From Actinomycetota bacterium (GTDB taxonomy: Bacteria; Actinomycetota; UBA4738; HRBIN12), in assembly GCA_016201135.1 (NCBI GenBank), contig JACQDK010000035.1, positions 1 to 32,072 on the forward strand: DNA of 32,072 bases. Reading direction: 5' to 3'. Shown here piece by piece: positions 1 through 7,747 of the stretch (the first letter of the stretch is position 1; the number at the start of each line of letters is the position of its first letter). Below the pieces are notes generated by a model. The model ran no database searches, was not told the origin of the DNA, and saw only the letters and a program-made list of their open reading frames with translations. The position numbers were made by a program, and so were the translations under genes.

Positions 1-16
1 GGGTGAGCTCGGGCAC
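1..16 (-). CDS. 5' end of an unidentified gene, running off the window
   Basis: On the minus strand a GTG codon at 16-14 opens a frame that leaves the window after five codons (V/M-P-E-L-T). An AAAGGA Shine-Dalgarno-like motif lies 7 nt upstream. Nothing can be said about the product. The call rests only on the ribosome-binding site and start pair and the lack of any other explanation for this end of the window. Confidence 0.25.
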
Positions 17-76
17 GGCAGCGTCCTTTCGTCGTTGAACGGACGCTACGTGCCCCTCCTCGTGCGGTGGGGGATT

Positions 77-1027
77 TCACCTCGGGACTGGCTCGCGGGC
101 GACGCTAACGGTTCCCGCGTAGTTGCGCCGTGCTCTAGCATCCCGATAGCGGGTCGGATCGTCTCCGAACTCGCCGAGCACCCGGGCGCCGAGGGTGGAT
201 CCGAGTCCTGGCAGGCTGAGGATGATCTCGGCGTCCGGGTGTTGCTCAAAAGCCCCGTGCAGGTCCTGCTCCAACCCGGTGATCTGCACGTTCAGCCCCG
301 CGATCAGCCCGACGAGCGAGGACGTGATCACGCCGTAGGTGCGTTCCAGACCCGCCGAGGCCCGCAGCTGCTCGGACCGGAGCCCCTGGTGGATCTTCGA
401 GGCCCGGGCATCGACGTTTCGCTGGCGACCGGCTCGGCGAAGCGCCGCGGCGATCTTGGACCGGGGCAAGCGCCGTCCGAGCTCGGGCGTCGGTGCGAGC
501 TCAAGCACGGCGATCGCATCGGGTGAGGCGAGTTCGGTGCCGAAGGCCATCAGCGCGGCAGGATAGAACTCTCGAAGCGCTGAGCGCAGGCGGTTCACGT
601 GGCGCTGGCGCTCCCAGATGAAGCTCTGGTGGGTACGCGCGAGCAGCTTGATCCCCTCGGCGAGCTCGCCGTCCCCCGCCACCGGTCGGTGGTTGTGCCG
701 GTCGGTGCGCACGATGTCGGCGAGCACCTTCGCATCGCCGGGGTCGGACTTCGCACCCGAGCTCGTGTGTCGATCCCGGTAGCGGTCCACCGACAGCGGG
801 TTGATCGCGAACACCCGATAGCCGGCGGCCACCAGGGCCCCCACGAGCAGCCCCCGGTCGGTCTCGATCCCGATGATCACCTCCTCGGGCTCCTCGGCGT
901 GCTCGGCGAGGGCCTCGTGCAGCTTCGCCACACCCTCGATGCCCTCTGGTACTCGGGCCCGAGCGAGCGGCCTCCAGTCCACATCGACGACTGCGGCACG
1001 ACATCCCACCAGCCGTTGGCTCCTCAC
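77..1027 (-). pseudogene. IS110-family transposase remnant, truncated at both ends
   Basis: The 316-residue frame matches actinobacterial IS110 (DEDD) transposases over its whole length: GIETDR with catalytic Glu55, SGAKSDPGDAK with Asp95 and Asp98, and the C-terminal Transposase_20 region LSLPGLGSTLGARVLG. Family members are about 400 residues. This copy stops shortly after the NYAGT motif, so roughly the last 80-90 residues are missing. The N-terminal segment with the first catalytic Asp (the D-W motif near residue 7-10 in relatives) is also missing. Just upstream, one added base would restore a D-V-V-A-A-V-V-D reading, which suggests a frameshift. With one DEDD residue and the C-terminus gone it should be inactive. 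No clear element ends or target duplication are visible, as expected for a family with poor terminal repeats. Confidence 0.8.
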
Positions 1028-1177
1028 CTGCCGGCGGGGGCACGATCTACCGATAGGGCTCGAAACCCTGACTCGTTTCGGTGCTCACCCGCCGGCGGCT
1101 CGGAGAGGAGTCTCCCTCGGCACCTCTCTCCAGCGCCATTAGACTCGGAACCTCTCCTTACGAAAGGCGGCTCCAGC

Positions 1178-1687
1178 ATGACCACCGCGACGTTCGTCAC
1201 CAGCAGAGGCTCGTTCACCGTGCAACTCATGCCCGACCACGCGCCGAAGACCGTCGAGAACTTCGTGGCCCTCGCGACCGGCGGCCGCGAATGGCAGGAC
1301 CCGCGCGACGGGCGCACGAAGACCGAGCCCCTCTACGAGGGAACCATCTTTCACCGCGTGATCGACGGCTTCATGGTCCAGGGCGGGGACCCCGCGGGCA
1401 CGGGGATGGGCGGCCCCGGCTATGACTTCGAGGACGAGTGCCCCCCCGACGGCCCCAAGTTCTCGAAGCCGGGCCTGCTCGCGATGGCGAACGCCGGTCC
1501 CAACACGAACGGGTCCCAGTTCTTCCTGACGGTCGCCCCGACGCCGTGGCTCACCGGGAAGCACACGATCTTCGGCGAGGTGGCCGAGGGCTACGACGTG
1601 GTCGAGGCGATCTCGAAGGTCGGCACCGGCGGCATGGACCGTCCGCTGGAAGACGTCGTCCTTCAGCGCGTCCAGATCGCCGAGTAG
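1178..1687 (+). CDS. Cytosolic peptidyl-prolyl cis-trans isomerase (cyclophilin)
   Basis: A single-domain cyclophilin of 169 residues that catalyses cis-trans isomerisation of X-Pro bonds during protein folding. The core motifs are present: FHRVIDGFMVQGGDP (active-site Arg and Gln), the GGPGY loop, LAMANAGPNTNGSQFF, and a late HTIFGEV motif. There is no signal peptide or membrane segment, so it should act in the cytoplasm. ATG 1178 was chosen because it begins the domain directly and has an AAAGGCGG Shine-Dalgarno 7-8 nt upstream. The same frame stays open further upstream but there it only shadows the IS110 remnant. A second, membrane-anchored cyclophilin is encoded at 25315-26163. The next gene is convergent. 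Confidence 0.93.
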   Translation: MTTATFVTSRGSFTVQLMPDHAPKTVENFVALATGGREWQDPRDGRTKTEPLYEGTIFHRVIDGFMVQGGDPAGTGMGGPGYDFEDECPPDGPKFSKPGLLAMANAGPNTNGSQFFLTVAPTPWLTGKHTIFGEVAEGYDVVEAISKVGTGGMDRPLEDVVLQRVQIAE

Positions 1688-1706
1688 CCGCAGAGCCGCA
1701 TAGCGG

Positions 1707-1722
1707 GCCGGAGCGATCCGGC
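1707..1722. terminator. Short hairpin between convergent genes
   Basis: GCCGGA-GCGA-TCCGGC forms a perfect 6-bp stem with a 4-nt loop in the 44-bp gap between the convergent cyclophilin and PAS-sensor genes. There is no T-tract on either side. The location suggests a weak bidirectional terminator, but a short stem in high-GC DNA can arise by chance. Confidence 0.35.
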
Positions 1723-1731
1723 GTAGGAACC

Positions 1732-4146
1732 TCAGGAGCCGAGGACGCCGATCGAGCCGGGGAGCCAGAACTCCACGACCGCTCCGCCCTCGGGCGCCGC
1801 CTCCAGCCTCCACCGCCCACCCGCAACCTCCGCGCGCTCGCGCATCTCCACGAGGTCGACCCGACCCGGCTCCGGCTGCGGCGCCTCTCCGGAGTCGGAG
1901 CCGTCGTCCCGCACGCGGACGAGGAGGCCGTCGTCCCGATGCTCGAGGGAGATCCACACGCGCGTCGCCGTGGCGCGCTTCTGAACGTCGTGCAATGCAT
2001 CCAGGATCATGCGGAAGGCAAGCGCCCGGATCTCGGGCGAGGGCTCGACCTGGAGGCGATCCTCCACCACGCAGCCGAGCGACGACTCTATCTCCCGGCT
2101 CCGGCACAGCGCGCGGAGCGCGGCCGCCAAGCCGTCCCGCTCGAGCGCGGACGGGTGCAGCTCGAACATCATCCCCTGGAGCCGGGAGATGGCATCGCCG
2201 ACCGCCGCGGCCGAGGCCTCGATAGCCCGGGCGGTCTCGGGATCGTCCCCGATCTTGCGGCGGAGCGTCTCCAGACGAAGCGACGCGGCGGTCATCTGCT
2301 GGATCGAGTCGCTCTGGAGCCTCTCTGCGAGGCGGGCCCGTTCGTCCACCTCGGCCGCCAGGAGTCTTGCGGCCAGGCGGCGCCGTGCCGTGTCGGATCG
2401 ACGCAGAAGGTCCAGGCTCTCCCGGAGCTCCTGATCGGCGCGGCGCCGCTCCGTGACGTCGCGGGTGATCGCGATCATGGAGGCTATGTTGCCGCCCGCG
2501 TCGCGCAGCGGAGCGGCGCTCGACTCGAACCACCTCCGCGTGCCCTTCAGCCCGACGATCTCGAACTCGAGGTTGCCCGCCTCGCCCGCGATGGCCCTCC
2601 TGATGAGGGCATCGAACGCGTCGCGATGCTCCTCCGCGACGAGACCGAGTATCGGGCGGCCGACGACCTGCTCGGCGGAGTCGGCTTCGATCATGTCCAG
2701 CCCCGCCCGGTTCATCTGTAGCAGCGTCCCGTCGGGGGCGACGACCTTCACGCACTCGGGCTCCGTCTCGATGATCGCCGACAGCAGGTTCTGCCGCTCG
2801 ACGACCTGGGTCTCGGAGCGGCTCCGCCCGACGGCGGCGCCGAGCGCTCCCGCCGCCGCGCGCAACACGTCCAGCTCCGCCTGCTCCCACTCCCGCGTCT
2901 CGCCGCAGATCTCGAAGCTCAGATACCCCCACCAGTCGCCGTCCACGAAGACCGGGACGGCGGCGAGTGAGTCGATGCCGAGCGTCTCCAGCAGCGGGCG
3001 CTCGGCCGGAGGCGCGTCGGCCGCTCGCTCGACCAGGATCGAACGCCCCGAGAGAGCCGCGGCCCATCGCTCGAACCCCCCTCCCTGCCAGGGGAAGTCC
3101 TGGTTGATCGGGAGCGCGATCTCACTCGAGACGCCGGGCGCGGTCCACTCGGCCTTCCCGCTCGTCAGCAGCGAGCCGTCGGCGGCCCGGTGGTTCTCGA
3201 AGAGGATCACGCGCTCGACGCCGGCCGCCTCGCCGAGGCTCCGAAGGACCTCGGGGAGGATCGACTCCCAGCCACCGGACTCCAGGAACCGCTCCGCCGC
3301 GAACGCCACGGCCCCCAGGATCCGGTCGCGGCGCCGGAGGCTCTCCTCGGCCGCCCGGCGCTCGGTGATGTCGATGGACGTCCCCTCGTACCCCACGACG
3401 TTCCCCCGCTCGTCCAGACGCGTGCGGACGTTCTCGGAGACCCACAGGACGGACCCGTCGGCCCGCAGGACCCGGTACTCGTAGCCGAACACGGCGCCCT
3501 CGCGGGCGAGGCGGGCCTGGAACGCGTCTCGCCCGGGGGAGTCCACGTAGAGGGCCCGGACGTCGGGCACGGCGGCTATCAGCTCCGCCGGCGTTCCGTA
3601 GCCGAGCATGCGGGCCAGTGCGCGGTTCGCGTCGAGGTAGCGGCCGTCGGTGGTGGTCACGAAGATCCCGGCGATCGCGTTGTCGAACACCGACCGGTAT
3701 CGCGCCTCCGCCGCCTCGAGCGCACGCTCCGTGTCGCGCCGGGAGGACACGTCCCGGAGGGCCGCCACGACAAGGAGGGAGTCGTCCGCGGCCAGGGGGG
3801 CCAGGCTGACGTCGACCGGGACCTCGGTGCCGTCCCGGCGGACGAGCAAGAGGTGCTTCGCGGCTCCCATCGACCGCGTCTGGGGAGCTTCGAAGAAGCC
3901 GAGCCGGTCGGCGACGTGCGTCTCCCGCAGCCGGGGAGGAACCAGGTCCTCGACCGAGAGCGCCAGGAGCTCGCCGCGCTCGTAGCCGGTCAGCTCGCAT
4001 GCCTGCCCGTTGGCGAAGACGACGCGACCGTCCCGTCCGGATACCACGATCGCGTCGGGCAGGGTGTCGAGGACGGCCCAAGCCGATCCTCCCAAGCGTG
4101 TGATCGGAGGAAGGTCCCCCATAGGATCCCTTGCCGCCGATGCCAT
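1732..4146 (-). CDS. PAS-PAS-GAF-PAS sensor with degenerate histidine-kinase core (pseudokinase)
   Basis: An 804-residue soluble sensor. PAS1 lies at about 22-140 (NGQACELTGYERGEL), PAS2 at about 146-265 (ANRALARMLGYG, then a GTSIDITERR exit), GAF at about 275-440 and PAS3 at about 450-570 (exit AITRDVTERRRADQEL). A HisKA_3-type dimerisation helix follows at about 588-665 and an HATPase-like domain at about 705-797. The kinase looks dead. Where relatives read A-L-H-D-E-P-I-Q-Q, this protein reads R-L-Q-S-D-S-I-Q-Q (phosphoacceptor His to Gln611). The N-box Asn is Asp720 (DALHDVQKRA), and the DxGxG box reads DDGSD. No transmembrane segment is seen. It is divergent from the aminotransferase/malyl-CoA operon, 226 bp away. 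No response regulator is adjacent. Starts at 4146 and at Met9 (4122) both have Shine-Dalgarno-like sequence; the longer one is given. Regulatory output by binding rather than phosphotransfer is inferred. Confidence 0.85.
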   Translation of the reverse strand: MASAARDPMGDLPPITRLGGSAWAVLDTLPDAIVVSGRDGRVVFANGQACELTGYERGELLALSVEDLVPPRLRETHVADRLGFFEAPQTRSMGAAKHLLLVRRDGTEVPVDVSLAPLAADDSLLVVAALRDVSSRRDTERALEAAEARYRSVFDNAIAGIFVTTTDGRYLDANRALARMLGYGTPAELIAAVPDVRALYVDSPGRDAFQARLAREGAVFGYEYRVLRADGSVLWVSENVRTRLDERGNVVGYEGTSIDITERRAAEESLRRRDRILGAVAFAAERFLESGGWESILPEVLRSLGEAAGVERVILFENHRAADGSLLTSGKAEWTAPGVSSEIALPINQDFPWQGGGFERWAAALSGRSILVERAADAPPAERPLLETLGIDSLAAVPVFVDGDWWGYLSFEICGETREWEQAELDVLRAAAGALGAAVGRSRSETQVVERQNLLSAIIETEPECVKVVAPDGTLLQMNRAGLDMIEADSAEQVVGRPILGLVAEEHRDAFDALIRRAIAGEAGNLEFEIVGLKGTRRWFESSAAPLRDAGGNIASMIAITRDVTERRRADQELRESLDLLRRSDTARRRLAARLLAAEVDERARLAERLQSDSIQQMTAASLRLETLRRKIGDDPETARAIEASAAAVGDAISRLQGMMFELHPSALERDGLAAALRALCRSREIESSLGCVVEDRLQVEPSPEIRALAFRMILDALHDVQKRATATRVWISLEHRDDGLLVRVRDDGSDSGEAPQPEPGRVDLVEMRERAEVAGGRWRLEAAPEGGAVVEFWLPGSIGVLGS

Positions 4147-4269
4147 CCGCGCCTTCCCTCGCCGCAGGTTCCGGGCATCCTGCCACGGGAAGCGGGCCCT
4201 GCCATGGAGGAGGATCCCTACCGGACCGTCTATCTCGACCGGGCTTCTATGTTATGCCCCGACAGCGTC

Positions 4270-4305
4270 GAGCGCTGGCGCTCACCTGCTCTCGTGCCCT
4301 ATGCT
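4270..4305 (+). promoter_or_regulatory. Candidate operator and -10 box before the glyoxylate operon
   Basis: A perfect inverted repeat GAGCGC-TG-GCGCTC occupies 4270-4283, followed by a -10-like TATGCT at 4300-4305, about 67 nt before the aminotransferase start. The dyad sits where a -35 element or regulator site would be. No good -35 consensus is visible. The 226-bp gap is shared with the divergent PAS sensor, so the dyad could serve either gene. The regulator is unknown. Confidence 0.4.
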
Positions 4306-4372
4306 TGCTGTTTCCTTTGAATCGCCGTTCAACGCATCGGCCGGGCGGCACCGCCGTGGAGGGAGAGCAGGG

Positions 4373-5509
4373 ATGAAGGAACTGGTGACGTCGATCCCCA
4401 AGCTGCACGCGGGCGACCGGCTGCTCTGCGGACCGGGACCCTCCAACGTGCACCCCCAGGTGCTCGAGGCCATGCGCCAGCCGATCAACGGGCACCTGGA
4501 TCCGGACCTGTGGAACGTGCTGCTGGACCTGGTCGAGGGCCTGAAAGCGCTCTGGCGCAGGCTCGACGGGGTCTCGCTCTGCTTGAGCGCCTCCGGCACC
4601 TCGGGCATGGAGGCCGGCATCGCGAACCTCACGGAGCCCGGCGACAAGGTGATCGTGATACACGCGGGGTTCTTCGGAGCGCGGATCGCCGAGATGGCGC
4701 GTCGGGCCCAGACCGAGCTGGTCGAGCTCACCGCCCCGCTCGGGCAGATCGTGCCCCTGGACCAGGTCCAGGAGGCTCTGAAGGCCAATCACGACACGAA
4801 GCTGGTCGGGGTCGTGCACGCCGAGACGTCCACGGGCGTCCGATACCCGCTGGAGAAGCTCGCGCACGTGATACGCGCGACGGCGCCCGACGCGCTGCTG
4901 CTGGCCGACTGCGTAACCTCGCTCGGCGGCGAGCCCGTCGAGACCGCCGCGTGGGACGTCGACTACGCGTACTCCTGCTCGCAGAAGTCGCTGGGCTGCC
5001 CTCCCGGGCTCTCGCCGTTCAGCATCTCGGAGCGGGGCCTGGACCGGATCCGCAAGCGCCAGCACCCCGTGTCGTTCTCGTTCGACATCGACCTGCTCGC
5101 CAAGTACTGGCTCGACCGGCCGGCCCCCTACCACCACACGATGCCGATCCTTCAGTACTACGCGCTGTACGAGGGGATCCGGCTCGCGCTCGAGGAGGGC
5201 CTGGAGGCCCGGTGGGCGCGCCACGAGGACGCGGGCCGCTACTTCCAGCAGCAGATGCGCGATCGTGGCTACACGTTCCTGTCGGACCCCGATCACCAGC
5301 TGTGGGAGCTCTCAGCGGTGAACGTCCCGGAGGACGTCGACGGCAAGCAGGTCCAGTCTCGGTTCCTGCGGGAGCTCGGGATCGAGATCGGCGGCGGGCT
5401 CGGACCCGGCGCTCCCCCGATCTGGCGCGTCGGCCTGATGGGCGTGAACGCGAACCGCGAAGCCGCCGACCGGGTGCTCGCCGCGTTCGACGCCGTGCTG
5501 CCGCGGTAG
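4373..5509 (+). CDS. Alanine/serine-glyoxylate aminotransferase (class V, PLP)
   Basis: 378 residues, a full-length class V aminotransferase. It resembles the AGXT-type alanine-glyoxylate aminotransferases more than the classical methylotroph SgaA: LLCGPGPSNVHPQVL near the N-terminus, SASGTSGMEAG at 72-82, LLLADCVTSLGG with PLP-ring Asp179, YSCSQKSLGCPPG with Schiff-base Lys205, and a C-terminal EIGGGLGP. It would transfer an amino group from alanine or serine to glyoxylate, giving glycine. Whether the donor is alanine or serine cannot be read from sequence. The start at ATG 4373 follows GGAGGGAGAGCAGGG and coincides with the beginning of homology; upstream in-frame codons belong to the intergenic region. 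It is the first gene of a co-directional run, with the malyl-CoA lyase start 8 nt after its stop. That lyase makes glyoxylate, its likely substrate. Confidence 0.9.
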   Translation: MKELVTSIPKLHAGDRLLCGPGPSNVHPQVLEAMRQPINGHLDPDLWNVLLDLVEGLKALWRRLDGVSLCLSASGTSGMEAGIANLTEPGDKVIVIHAGFFGARIAEMARRAQTELVELTAPLGQIVPLDQVQEALKANHDTKLVGVVHAETSTGVRYPLEKLAHVIRATAPDALLLADCVTSLGGEPVETAAWDVDYAYSCSQKSLGCPPGLSPFSISERGLDRIRKRQHPVSFSFDIDLLAKYWLDRPAPYHHTMPILQYYALYEGIRLALEEGLEARWARHEDAGRYFQQQMRDRGYTFLSDPDHQLWELSAVNVPEDVDGKQVQSRFLRELGIEIGGGLGPGAPPIWRVGLMGVNANREAADRVLAAFDAVLPR

Positions 5510-5516
5510 GGACGAG

Positions 5517-6485
5517 ATGGCGGACAGAGCGCGGCTGCACCGGAGCGAGCTCGCGGTGCCGGGCACGAACCTTCGGGCGATGCAGAAGGCGCCCTCGCTC
5601 GGCGCCGACCTCGTCTTCCTGGACCTGGAGGACGCCGTCGCGCCCGACGACAAGGAGCAGGCGCGCGCGAACGTGATAGAGGCGCTCCGCGCCCACGACT
5701 GGAGCGGGTGCGCGGTGAGCGTGCGGATCAACGGCCTCGACACGCACTGGTGCTATCGCGACGTGGTGGAGGTGGTCGAAGCCTGTGGTGACGTGCTCGA
5801 CACCGTCCTGGTCCCCAAGGTGGGATCGCCCTCGGACGTGGAGTTCGTCGCCACGCTGCTGGACCAGATCGAGGCGGCCCGCGGCTTTCCCCCCGGCAGG
5901 ATCGGGATCCACGTTCTGATCGAGACCGCCCGCGGGATGGCGAACGTAGAGGCGATCGCGCGGGCGCGGCCCGACCGGCTGGAGGCGATGGTGTTCGGCG
6001 TGGCCGACTACGCCGCCAGCGTCCAGGCTCGCACCACCAACATCGGCGGTGCGAACCCCGACTACGCGATGCTCACGGACGCGCTCGGGGACTCGGGCCG
6101 CCGCGAGTCGCACTGGGGCGACCAGTGGCACTTCGGTATCTCGCGGATCGTGGCGGCCTGCCGGGCCGAGGGACTCCGCCCGATCGACGGACCGTTCGGG
6201 GACCTCGAGGACGCCGACGGGTACCGGGCGGCGGCGCGCAGGGCGGCGGCGCTCGGTTGCGAGGGCAAGTGGGCGATCCACCCTTCGCAGGTCGCCCTGG
6301 CCAACGAGGTGTTCACGCCGTCTGCGAACGAGGTCGACCGCGCGGAGCGGATCCTCGCGGCGATGGAGGAGGCGGCGAAGGAGGGCAAGGGAGCGGTCTC
6401 GCTCGACGGCCGCCTGATAGACGCCGCGTCGATCCGCATGGCGGAGAACCTGGTGCGGAAGGTGGGGCAGATGCGCGCCCGCTGA
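5517..6485 (+). CDS. mclA: Malyl-CoA lyase (CitE-like, MclA type)
   Basis: 322 residues of the HpcH/HpaI-CitE superfamily. It matches malyl-CoA lyases in detail: LHRSELAVPG at the N-terminus, FLDLEDAVAPDDKEQAR at 34-50, VRINGLDTH with Arg70, LIETARGMANVEAI with metal ligand Glu136, FGVADYAAS with Asp164, LRPIDGPFGD, GCEGKWAIHPSQ, and the C-terminal SLDGRLIDAASIRMAE. The last segment is typical of MclA and absent from citrate-lyase beta subunits. It cleaves (S)-malyl-CoA to acetyl-CoA and glyoxylate, Mg-dependent and reversible. The start at ATG 5517 lies 8 nt after the aminotransferase stop, so translation is probably coupled. The malate-CoA ligase genes that make its substrate begin 77 bp downstream. 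A beta-methylmalyl-CoA side activity is possible and cannot be excluded. Confidence 0.92.
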   Translation: MADRARLHRSELAVPGTNLRAMQKAPSLGADLVFLDLEDAVAPDDKEQARANVIEALRAHDWSGCAVSVRINGLDTHWCYRDVVEVVEACGDVLDTVLVPKVGSPSDVEFVATLLDQIEAARGFPPGRIGIHVLIETARGMANVEAIARARPDRLEAMVFGVADYAASVQARTTNIGGANPDYAMLTDALGDSGRRESHWGDQWHFGISRIVAACRAEGLRPIDGPFGDLEDADGYRAAARRAAALGCEGKWAIHPSQVALANEVFTPSANEVDRAERILAAMEEAAKEGKGAVSLDGRLIDAASIRMAENLVRKVGQMRAR

Positions 6486-6562
6486 GGGCCGCACGGAGCG
6501 CGCGGCCGCCGTCGGTCGCGCCGGAGATGCGGGGACCCGCGTTCGGGCCCGCGGAGGTAAGG

Positions 6563-7747
6563 ATGAACATCCACGAGTACCAGGCGAAGGAGCTGCTCCG
6601 CGCCTACGGGGTTCCGGTTCCGCCGGGCGAGGTCGTGTACAGCAACCGCGCGGCCGCGCGCGTGGCCGAGGAGCTGGGCGGGAGCCGCTGGGTCGTGAAG
6701 GCCCAGATCCACGCGGGCGGGCGCGGCAAGGCCGGCGGGGTGAAGCTCGCCAACACCCCGCAGAAGGTCGCCGAGCTCGCCGACCAGATGATCGGCCGGC
6801 GGCTGGCGACGGCCCAGACCGATCAGGAGGGCCAGCTCGTTCAGCGCGTGCTGGTCGAGCGCGCGTCGAAGATCGAGCGCGAGTTCTACCTGTCGCTGAT
6901 CGTGGACCGCGTCTCGCAGCGGATCGTGGTGATCGCCTCCGCCGAGGGGGGTGTGGACGTCGAGGAGGTGGCGGCCTCGAACCCCGACGCGATGCACAAG
7001 GAGTACGTGGACCCCGGCGTCGGCCTGCTCGACTTCCAGTGCCGCAAGATCGCGACCGCGATCGGCTTGGCGAGCCGCGCTGCCTCGTTCACGCGGCTGA
7101 TGAAGCGGATCTACCGGCTGTTCCGCGACAAGGACTGCCTGCTGCTCGAGATCAACCCGTTCATCGTGAGCGAGGACGGCGACCTGCTGGCACTTGACGG
7201 CAAGATGTCGTTCGACGACAACGCGCTCTTCCGCCAGGGAGAGATCGTTGAGCTGCGGGACTTCGACGAGGAGGACCCGAAGGAGGTCGAGGCCTTCGGC
7301 CACGGGCTCAACTACATCGCGCTCGACGGGTCGGTCGGCTGCATCGTGAACGGCGCCGGGCTCGCGATGGCCACGATGGACGCCATCGTGCTGCACGGAG
7401 GGCGCCCGGCGAACTTCCTGGACGTAGGGGGCGGCGCCTCGGCCGAGAAGGTTGCGAACGCGTTCCGGATAGTCCTGAAGGACCCCAACGTGAAGGCGAT
7501 CCTCGTGAACATCTTCGCGGGGATCAACCGCTGCGACTGGATCGCGCAGGGGGTGGTGCAGGCGACCCGGGACCAGCGGATCGAGGTGCCGATCGTGGTG
7601 CGGCTCGCGGGCACCAACGTGGAGGAGGGCCGCAAGATCCTGGACGAGAGCGGCCTGGACCTGATCCAGGCCGAGGACCTCGACGACGCCGCGGTCAAGG
7701 CCGTCGCCTCGCTGGACGGCGCGGTGGCAGGGGGGGTGCTCCAGTGA
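6563..7747 (+). CDS. mtkA: Malate-CoA ligase (malate thiokinase) beta subunit
   Basis: 394 residues with an N-terminal ATP-grasp domain (MNIHEYQAKELL, AQIHAGGRGKAGG at 47-59, LLLEINPF) and a C-terminal CoA-ligase domain (FLDVGGGAS). The overall fold is that of SucC. Two stretches favour malate thiokinase: FAGINRCDWIAQGVV near 318-332 and RLAGTNVEEGRKIL near 347-360, where succinyl-CoA synthetases usually read FGGIVRCD and RLEGNNAELG. With MtkB it converts malate, ATP and CoA to malyl-CoA, the substrate of the lyase gene just upstream. The start at ATG 6563 has GGAGG 5 nt upstream. The stop overlaps the mtkB start. Plain succinyl-CoA synthetase is the main alternative, but the motifs and the lyase neighbour argue against it. 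Confidence 0.88.
   Translation: MNIHEYQAKELLRAYGVPVPPGEVVYSNRAAARVAEELGGSRWVVKAQIHAGGRGKAGGVKLANTPQKVAELADQMIGRRLATAQTDQEGQLVQRVLVERASKIEREFYLSLIVDRVSQRIVVIASAEGGVDVEEVAASNPDAMHKEYVDPGVGLLDFQCRKIATAIGLASRAASFTRLMKRIYRLFRDKDCLLLEINPFIVSEDGDLLALDGKMSFDDNALFRQGEIVELRDFDEEDPKEVEAFGHGLNYIALDGSVGCIVNGAGLAMATMDAIVLHGGRPANFLDVGGGASAEKVANAFRIVLKDPNVKAILVNIFAGINRCDWIAQGVVQATRDQRIEVPIVVRLAGTNVEEGRKILDESGLDLIQAEDLDDAAVKAVASLDGAVAGGVLQ

Noticed and set aside
1055-1069. T-arm-like AGGG-CTCGAAA-CCCT next to the IS110 remnant, as a possible tRNA end or insertion target
   Set aside because: The conserved G53-C61 pair and the other tRNA arms are missing; a 4-bp stem of this kind can occur by chance.
1081-1177. 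Riboswitch or structured leader before the first cyclophilin
   Set aside because: Only a short GGAGA/TCTCC inverted repeat is visible; no known riboswitch core could be recognised, and the sequence is partly the edge of the IS110 remnant.
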